Positions 58,197 through 64,000 of a stretch of 64,000 nucleotides of DNA are shown piece by piece (the stretch's first letter is position 1; each line of letters begins with the position of its first letter). The stretch is taken from assembly GCF_040802235.1 (NCBI RefSeq), contig NC_133156.1, forward strand, positions 146,737,173 through 146,801,172, in the 5' to 3' direction. A program made the translations under genes and the position numbers. Under the pieces are notes generated by a model, which made no database searches, was not told the DNA's origin, and saw only the letters and a program-made list of their open reading frames with translations. This DNA comes from Manis javanica. Lineage: Eukaryota > Chordata > Mammalia > Pholidota > Manidae.

Positions 58197-58724
58197 TCGT
58201 CCTCCCTCTATCTGAAGATCTTCCTCGCCCTGTGTGAATTGCTGTGACTTTCAGGCAGGCTAGACCCGTGAGCTGCTCCAACACGCTGGCCTGGGCCTGT
58301 TCTCCAGCCATCCTGTCCTTGGCCTTGTCATCGGGGATAGTGGGGCCTGGAGGGCTTGCAGGCCTGTGCCTCCAGCTGTCCCCTCCCCTGACGTGCATCT
58401 GCCTGGTCCTCAAGCTTTCAGATGGCTGGCGATCGCGTGGTTTGAGTGTGATGCGGTTCATTCTCCGTGGCAGAATGGTCTTGGAAATACTAACATACAA
58501 TAGGTGAATTAAAAACTTTAAAAAATTTAACCTAATAGTTTTCTTTTTATCTACTTCTGTTCCATTTTATGATGGTGTCAGAGAAAGCTAAAAAAAAATA
58601 AAGTTTAGAAAGTTTACTATGAGAAGTACTTTGTTGGTTTTATATTTTATATTTTCAAGTGTAAACAATGTTCAGTGTTAACTCTGTTTACATAGATTTC
58701 AATTAGGCATGAGCATATAATAAA
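58197..58724 (+). promoter_or_regulatory. MED10: MED10 3'UTR with candidate poly(A) signals
   Basis: After the stop codon there are three candidate signals: ATTAAA at 58508-58513, AATAAA at 58597-58602 (in an A-rich run) and AATAAA at 58719-58724. The middle one would give a 3'UTR of about 420 nt and the last about 550 nt. No further coding frame follows. Which signal is used cannot be decided from sequence alone. Confidence 0.6.
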
Positions 58725-60227
58725 CCTTTCAAGTATTTAATGACGTAGTCCATGTAATCATTTTTATAACTCTTTTGTAGCATTACTACCATGGATCTTG
58801 CAAACAGTCAATTATTTCCCCAAAGTGTGATTAATATTTGTTTTCCAGACCCTGAGGAAGGAAAAGCTAAAGCAAAGTGCAGAATTCTGATTTCTTCACA
58901 ATAGGTTTCATAGAGGGCATAGCAAATAGTAAAGAAGGCAGATTTACTGACACTCGGAAACGGCCCCCAGGGCTGTGTCTGGCCCCCACAGTGTGCTGAT
59001 GGATGGCTTGGGGGCTCTGGTCAGGTGTGCATCTGGACTCAGCACGTCCCGGCAGGCCTTGGGAGCCTGTGTTTCTCGTGGTGGTGATACCCTCCCTTTG
59101 CAGGCTGCGCTTTGAGTCACAGGCCCCAGTGCAGTCTCTCTTGAGAAAGATTTTGAGGCCGCCTGCGTCAGAATGGCCTGGACTCTTTCATTAGAAATGT
59201 GGGCTTCATTTAGACCTGGTAGTCAGAGACTCTATGCTGGGGCCCGGGGAGCCTGTGCTGTCGGATTTCCTCCAGCGACTGTCCCTGGTGACTATGCGCC
59301 TGCTTGGATCTGACAGCCATTCTCTAAGGACTTCATCCCATCAGCGTGTAACGGTGAGTGTGGTAGTGAAGTGAGGGCCTGAGCCCAGGCTTCGGCGTCC
59401 CCGCTGAGCCCCTCTGGGATGGGGGACTAGAGTGTGCCATTGCTTCCCAGGGGAGTCTTACTTGATGTGTAGGACCAGGCCTCCTAGGGAGTTGCTGCCT
59501 GGGCATTAGCAGTTACATTCTCTCCAAAACTGTCAGAAAAGGAGCCCCATCTTGGGCACATGGCTTCCATTTGATGGGATGCCCTGGTCCCCTAGGTCCT
59601 GGAGCCAGCGCCCCTCCCCTGCTGGTTTTCCAGCATGTAACTGCCCTGCTGTAGCTGCTGCATGAGGCCTGTGGCGCGGCTCCCCGGGCCCCTCCCTGGC
59701 ACCATCCCCGTGAGTCCCTGCAGATCCTTATCAAAGGTGCATGAGCTGTGGGAGCTGTTGTCTATGTTACAGGGCCTGAAACAGGCTCAAGGAGTCTAAC
59801 TATGCCCAAAGTCACATGCCAATGTGTTTCAGACCAAGTCTGAGGGCAAGGGCTGATGAAAACCAAAATAATCGGTATCCAGGTAGAGGCAGAAGTGATA
59901 CTTGTCTCCTTCCTTGTCCCATAAGATTATTTTCTGCTTTTTGAAAGGAAAAAATTAAATTATTGAACACAAAAGAAAAAAAGACAGACCAACCAGGTCT
60001 CTGTGGCGGTGCTGGGAGAGGCTTGGGTTGGTGCCCAGCAGAGGAGAGGGGCCTGATTGCACCTCGTTTGATGCTGGGCCTTCTGGCCTTTTGAGCTGGT
60101 GAATGCAGGTTCTGGTGGCACATAACACATGAGCCCTGACTAGTCATCTATATGAATACCATTGCCAGAAGAAAACGTAAATTTTTATTTTTATTTTTTG
60201 GTAAATGCACTGTGAACAAAAATATGA
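58725..60227. other. noncoding stretch downstream of MED10
   Basis: No gene or named repeat recognised. Confidence 0.45.
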
Positions 60228-60560
60228 TGTCTTGCCAGTGGGTTACAGTCTGGGCAAGTTCATTACGGATTCAGTGAGACCAGAGAGTGACAATGGAACA
60301 TTCTTGGGGTGAAAGGGTTTATAACCAACTCTTTCCCCATGGTGGCAGGTCAATCACTAGAATTCTGTGTACTCAGAGCGAGTCTGCATGCAGCAAGCCG
60401 GTCTCTGCCTCTGGGCCTCTCTGTCCCCGCAGCCGTCTCAGTCTCTGTCGTTGGTGCTGCTGCCACTCCAGTCTCTGCTCTTAGGCAGCAGTGCAGCTGT
60501 GCCACCATGTCGCCCAGAGCACTGGGCGGAGCTCTTTATATAGAGTCAATAGCAACATAT
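60228..60560 (-). mobile_element. LTR-like block, antisense
   Basis: Read on the - strand, this has 'tgtggggaatatgttgctat', a TATA-like box at the complement of 60535-60542, then a purine-rich leader and an end at 'ccactggcaagaca' (complement of 60228-60241). This is the layout of a retroviral LTR. The right-hand + end (near 60560) is less certain and no target-site duplication was found, so the block may be truncated. Confidence 0.45.
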
Positions 60561-62024
60561 TCCCCACACGTGTAGTGCCAGGGCCAGGTGAGAATCCTGG
60601 CTATAGGAACCTTCACTTTATCCACAGGCACACATGTCCATTTAATTTTAAAACATAGCTATACACGGAGCCAAGGGCTGTCTTTGCTGTGGTTCCCTAT
60701 CTTCCCCAGGTCCTGTGCTTGTGTATTTGCACACATGCCAACTACTCTTCCAAGGGCAATGGAGGGGTGAGCCCTCTGCATTGGGAACCATCCTGGTCAC
60801 AAGCTGACTACACAGTGTAGCAACGTTGTACAAAGCCGGTTTCCTACCTGGCTCCCCATAGTGGACAGTGCTGCATTACTGAACCAACATAATAGCAACC
60901 TTCACTCTCAATGGGGCAAAAACTGAGCCTGTGACGTGTTGGCTGATGGCCTGTAGATGTGTGGCTGGTGAGTTGGGGCCAGCCTGCTGAGGTCTGCTTT
61001 GGGATCCCTGAGCCGAGCCGTTTGGGACGTTCTCGGGTCTGCCTGGAGGCCCAGGTTTGTGGTAGCCGTAGTGATCCTACCCGCTTTATGTGGCTTTTGA
61101 GGCAGAGTTGGCCTCCAAATGCCAATGAAGGGGGTGCTCTGACTGCCACTGACCTTGGGAGTCCAGGGCAAGCTGAAAGTGATTTTCTGGAGAGGACTTG
61201 ATGTGTTTCCCTGACATCTGGTGGTGGCAATGACAGCTAATAGCCTCCATCACTGAGTGTGACCTCATTTCACTCTCACACCAGCTTCCCGAGCTTTCCC
61301 TGTCCCCACTCACAGCAGGCTATGAACCCAGAATGGAAGGCCACTGTGAGGGCTTCCTGCCCCCCGGAAGTTGTGGGCTGGATTTGGCCCAGGTGGCCTG
61401 TGGTCAGGGGCCTCAGCTGAGAGGACCAGTGCATGGGGTGGGGATGGTAGGGGATGGAGAGGGCCGGACCAAGTCATGGCGAGGCTTGGAAATACCCCCA
61501 CACCTCATGTGGAGGGATTACAAGTGGGCAGGTGTGTGCTGGCCTGTGCGAGAGGATAATGCCTGCTACTTGCAGAAATCTGGTGGCCTCGCACACATAG
61601 AAACCTCCCGGGTAGGCAGGGGTTGCTCTCACTGCTGCTTTGGGGGAGACCTGGGGGTGCAGAGCATAAAGGACAGTTGCTCAGGGGCATTAGCAGGAAT
61701 TCAGGTGCCAAAAGTGGTCAGTAACACCTGTCTGGAAGGTGGCAACACACAGGCTACCCATGTAGCCACACAGGTAGTGGGGACCTCAGGGACCCTCATT
61801 TCGTGTTGTTCTAGTTCTCAGATCTTTTGTTCTGTTTAGCTGGTTGTCCCTACGTGACAGAGGTAGTCAAAGTCATACTAAATGATCATTTCAATATAGT
61901 GATAATGCATGCATATGGGTACGTGGGTCTCTGTGTGTGTATTTATACACTGCATACCTGCATCGTGAGCTCCCTGTGTGAACATACACAGGTGCAGACA
62001 TATATGCTGAATATACAATGAGGA
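60561..62024. other. noncoding stretch
   Basis: No gene recognised. Frames here are short and unlike known proteins. Confidence 0.4.
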
Positions 62025-62420
62025 TGGGATTGTGTCCCCTCCAAAGTCCTGTGCTGAAGCCCTGATGCCCAGTGTGACTGTATGTGAGATGGGGCCTGTG
62101 AAGACGTAATTTAGGGTGAATGAGGTCTCAGAGTGGGATCCTAACCAAATAGGGTGGCTGGTACCAGAGGAAGAAGAGGAAGAGACGCTGGAGGGCTTGA
62201 TGCCTCTTGGTCCACACACACTAAGGACAGGCCACAGGAGGACACGGAGAAGGTGGCCGTCTGCAACCAGGAGGAGGGCTCTCACCAGGATCTGACCACG
62301 CCGGCTCCCCGAGCGCCCACTTTCAGCCCCTGAAGCCATGAGAAATGAATGTCTGTTGTTTGAGCTGCCTGGTCTGTGGCGCTAGTCACGGTGGCCCGTG
62401 CAGACTGACAAAGGTATATG
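62025..62420 (+). repeat. MaLR (MLT1-type) LTR
   Basis: 'ggattgtgtcccctccaaag', 'cagtgtgactgtatgtgaga', 'aggacacggagaaggtggcc', 'gtctgcaaccaggaggaggg' and 'atgtctgttgtttgagctgc' give the MLT1 order on the + strand. Confidence 0.8.
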
Positions 62421-64000
62421 CTCCCTCTGGTGCTGGGACATGGTAGGGACCAATCAGTCAATAAAGTCTCATACTTTTATTATTTCTCTCCTAATTTTTG
62501 CTGAGTCTGATTGCCAGCCTTGATTCCCAGAACAGCTGATTCTTTTGCCCATCACACCTCACATGCTGGCCCACCCTGGAGGGTGCGCAGAGCTGGTTGT
62601 TGGAGTGGGGGTAGGAGGAGGGGGTGGCGGGCGACATCTTCACAGTGTGCCACCAGCCGCTGAGAGAAGCCGGTGCTCAAGGCCCTTGTTACTGTCTTTA
62701 AAATGTTTCCTGCTGAGATAGGACATCCAAGACAGAAGGGAGGCATTACTTCGGGGTGGGCACAGACCAGTTGAGACCCAAGAGCAGCCTTCTTAGCCGC
62801 TTTGACAGCAGAGCCGTTAGGAGAATGAAAGCAGGAAGGGGGCCAGCCTCGGCTGCAACTGGAGGTGCCCAGGCTGAGGAAACGAGAGATGCACTGATGG
62901 AGTGTGTAGTCTTGCCCTTCTTCCAGCATCGTCTGGAGCAGAGTGGGGATCAGCTAAGTGGCTGATGGGTGGGACCACCCCTCCTCCTGTGTCCCTTTGC
63001 TGCCGGATGGGTGCAGGCTTGCAGCTCCCGGCCCCTCGGGCTCTGTCACGTCCCCGCCTGGTGTTCCGCAGGACTGTGTTGGTTTGCCGTTCGCTCCTGC
63101 GATCAGCTCTTCGGGCTTCTGTGACCGAGTCACATTCTGCAAAGCCTTTTACTGCCCACTTAGTTAAGGGTCTTGTGTGGGAGAGACAGGACCACTGGGG
63201 GCTCTCAGGAGGGCCTTTCACCCTTCCATTTTTGTTGGGGAATGTAGTCCCAATAAGGGCTAGTATTTTCACAAACATTTTTTCCCACTATATTGGAAGT
63301 TTTGAAGGTTCTTAATGGGTGAGAAATCTTATACAGGAAATAGCGTCAGCACTTTAAAATTTAAAAACAATTGTATATAACATCTCATTTCATAATTTAA
63401 GTATATATTTACATGCGTATGTATATAATTTTAGTACATTCACTTTATTATAATTTTATTTTATTATACTCATCATTAGTCTTTATCTACTCTTGCAATA
63501 TATGATGGCAACAAATTAGGGATATTTTAACTAACAGCGAGTTTCAAAAGATAGGGGTTAGTTTTTTTCTGGTGACAAGCAATAAAAAGTTGTTTGCCCA
63601 GATAAGCTGGAGCACCTCACTGGCTGGTTTGCCTTTCATCTCTGCCATTGTCTTCACATCATAAGTGGCTTTGTCTTCACATCACAAGATGGCTGCAGTG
63701 CTTCCAGACAGAAGAAGGGCAAAGGGTGATGGGCAGGAAGCTTTCTCCTGTGGAGGCTTTGCCATTTTATCTAGAAGATCGTCTCCCTCAGGACTTGTGT
63801 TCGCATCTCATTGGCTAGAACAGTGTCCCATATCGCCCCTAATTGCACAGTTGGTGAGATGATCTCCTTCTTAGCTTTGCAGCCTTTAGAGCAGAGATGG
63901 GAAGAGGGGAGGGGACTGAAAGTGGGAGTTGTCAGGCAACCTGTAGGGTTTGCTCTGGCACATTCAGAGCAAAGAAAGACCTGAATTTCCATATCCTGGG
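62421..64000. other. noncoding stretch to window end
   Basis: AT-rich at 63350-63500. The part at 63590-63850 has the look of an old repeat ('cacaagatggctgcagtgct') I cannot name. No gene recognised. Confidence 0.4.

Overview
This is a piece of mammalian nuclear genome. It has interspersed repeats typical of placental mammals (MIR, L2, L1M, hAT/MER and MaLR LTRs), long CA/GT microsatellites, GT-AG introns and a CpG-island promoter. Exactly one protein-coding gene can be supported: a complete four-exon MED10 (Mediator complex subunit 10) on the + strand, with coding exons between 52529 and 58196. Its conceptual product is 135 residues, the length I remember for human MED10. I saw no primate Alu and no rodent B1/B2. 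The one fairly young LINE-1 has an ORF2 of the kind seen in carnivore-like and other laurasiatherian genomes. No carnivore, bovid, pig, bat or horse type SINE was recognised by eye, so the host is probably a SINE-poor laurasiatherian. A pangolin is one possibility, but this is inference and not proof.

Layout. From 1 to about 52.2 kb is a 52-kb stretch upstream of MED10 with no recognisable exon. It is filled with old repeats: L1M fragments (about 0.9-1.5, 5.5-6.1 and 27.0-27.8 kb), a 258-bp solo LTR with target-site duplication (7.5-7.8 kb), MER20 copies, a run of MaLR-type LTRs (9.6, 15.9, 17.3-18.0, 19.3, 36.6, 38.2, 40.1, 41.5, 47.6 kb), a MER4-like LTR end (about 21.1 kb), an ERVL-type LTR (22.2-22.8 kb), a 2-kb 5'-truncated L1 (22976-24963), a HAL1/L1M-like stretch (33.2-34.0 kb), MIR/L2 pieces and microsatellites. 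Human MED10 lies on 5p15.31 beside UBE2QL1, with a large gap between them, so a gene-free flank is expected.

From 52.27 to 53.06 kb is the MED10 CpG island and exon 1. Exons 2, 3 and 4 lie at 53.77, 55.87 and 58.10 kb, followed by a 3'UTR with candidate poly(A) signals at 58.51, 58.60 and 58.72 kb. From 58.8 to 64.0 kb is noncoding sequence with an LTR-like block at 60.2-60.6 kb and a MaLR LTR at 62.0-62.4 kb.

I found no sign of a new multi-gene system. The most unusual signals are structural. A 125-bp direct repeat that is identical base for base lies 1222 bp apart (20048-20172 and 21270-21394), in sequence that otherwise looks old. There is a second, 92% identical 64-bp local duplication at 39.2/40.0 kb. 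Several nested insertions carry target-site duplications that can be read directly.
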